From assembly GCF_040954835.1 (NCBI RefSeq), contig NC_090716.1, positions 10,349,775 through 10,413,774 on the forward strand: DNA of 64,000 nt, given 5' to 3'. Both the position numbers and the translations under genes were made by a program. The notes beneath the pieces are model-generated. The model searched no databases. It worked only from the letters and a program-made list of their open reading frames with translations, and was not told the DNA's origin. The number at the start of each line of letters is the position of its first letter. The stretch's first letter is position 1. This DNA is from Lepisosteus oculatus. Taxonomy: Eukaryota > Chordata > Actinopteri > Semionotiformes > Lepisosteidae. Positions 63,301 through 64,000 of the stretch are shown piece after piece.

Positions 63301-64000
63301 CTTTAAGAATGTCAAATACAAATGTATGAATTTCACAGAGAACTCAAAGGAGTATGTTTTATTAATCTAAGAGGGGACTGATCTAATACCCTTTACAATT
63401 ATGTGTAGACAACAATCCCTTTCACATGTTTGATCAGTTATTGATTGTTTTCATTTTTCTAAGGTTTACTCTGAAAGGCATTTTAATGTTTTTCTGCTTC
63501 CTACAGTGTACTTGCTTTTACTGAAGAAGAATTCCCACTGTGTGTAACATTTACTACATGAACATTATCATCTGTAAATAAGTTGGGTTTTTTTTCTGAA
63601 AAGGAAGTACAAGGAATTGATCCATGTGGTGCATTTTCAGGTGTATTTATCTTGTCTGCTGTTAGAAGAAACTGCAGTAAGAGAGGAAACCTTTTCATTC
63701 CGTTTCTGAAATGCAGGAGTCTTACTGCATTTTTTAAGACCGAGTAAGTCCAGTTGGGATTTCAGTTTTACTTCTGGTTGTTGTGTGACAGTAAACAAAT
63801 TTACATTCATGAGGAAATGCAAATGTGTCACTAAATATAAACAACTATTAACATTCCTAGCGCACACAGCAGGCATTCTGCATGAGTAATGACAGGTGGT
63901 CACTCTGCATGTGTCCTCATAGACTTTTCAGCAGTTTCATGTCTGTAAACTATCGGGGATTTCATGCTCAGTGGATGTTTCCTGCATCACAGTAAAACTA
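63301..64000. other. Non-coding right end
   Basis: I see no exon here, and no INSC exon although INSC is the expected next gene in vertebrates. Confidence 0.4.

Noticed and set aside
1-64000. CRISPR arrays, bacterial operons, tRNA or rRNA genes
   Set aside because: No regularly spaced direct repeats and no intact tRNA or rRNA genes were found. The tRNA-like sequences are SINE heads, and the genome is clearly vertebrate.

Overview
The window is vertebrate nuclear DNA, most likely from a ray-finned fish. It is AT-rich and CpG-poor, its genes are split by GT-AG introns, and it carries many decayed tRNA-derived SINEs and L2-like LINE fragments. The fish call rests mainly on the encoded mature calcitonin, which has the strongly fish-type sequence around [15 protein letters not shown] cannot name the species. 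The repeat content would also fit a non-teleost such as gar, bowfin or sturgeon, but that is inference.

Two well-supported genes sit head to head in the left 24 kb. On the minus strand, CYP2R1 (microsomal vitamin D 25-hydroxylase) is complete in five exons between 10767 and 5794. It encodes 506 residues with every P450 signature intact. On the plus strand, CALCA (calcitonin/CGRP) is complete from a TATA promoter near 19529 to a second poly(A) signal at 24337. It has the classic six-exon layout: one 5' non-coding exon, two shared exons, a calcitonin terminal exon with its own poly(A) signal, a CGRP exon and a 3' UTR exon. Alternative processing gives preprocalcitonin (139 aa) or preproCGRP (126 aa). 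CYP2R1 next to CALCA/CALCB matches the conserved vertebrate neighbourhood (PDE3B-CYP2R1-CALCA-CALCB-INSC in human). I found no recognisable PDE3B exon on the left and no INSC exon on the right. The two genes share calcium and vitamin D physiology, but the sequence shows no direct functional link between them.

The remaining 40 kb (24.4-64 kb) looks like a gene desert. It holds SINE copies (30.5, 41.1, 41.5, 47.2, 48.9, 62.1 and 63.0 kb), L2-type reverse-transcriptase remains (58.7 kb, and 14.0-15.0 kb further left), a SINE-like insertion with a 17-bp target duplication and an internal inverted repeat (34.0-34.2 kb), a GC-richer repeat (50.2-50.7 kb) and a probable MITE (60.26-60.47 kb). Two places carry protein-like sequence I could not identify: 107-624, with a partial copy at 1965-2026, and the minus strand at 55536-55940.

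I saw no clearly novel system. The most rewarding points are the processing signals of CALCA (a GCATG cluster before the calcitonin exon and NAGNAG acceptors on two exons), the GC-AG intron in CYP2R1, the unidentified exon-like segments and a striking excess of the heptamer TACAGTA/TACTGTA.
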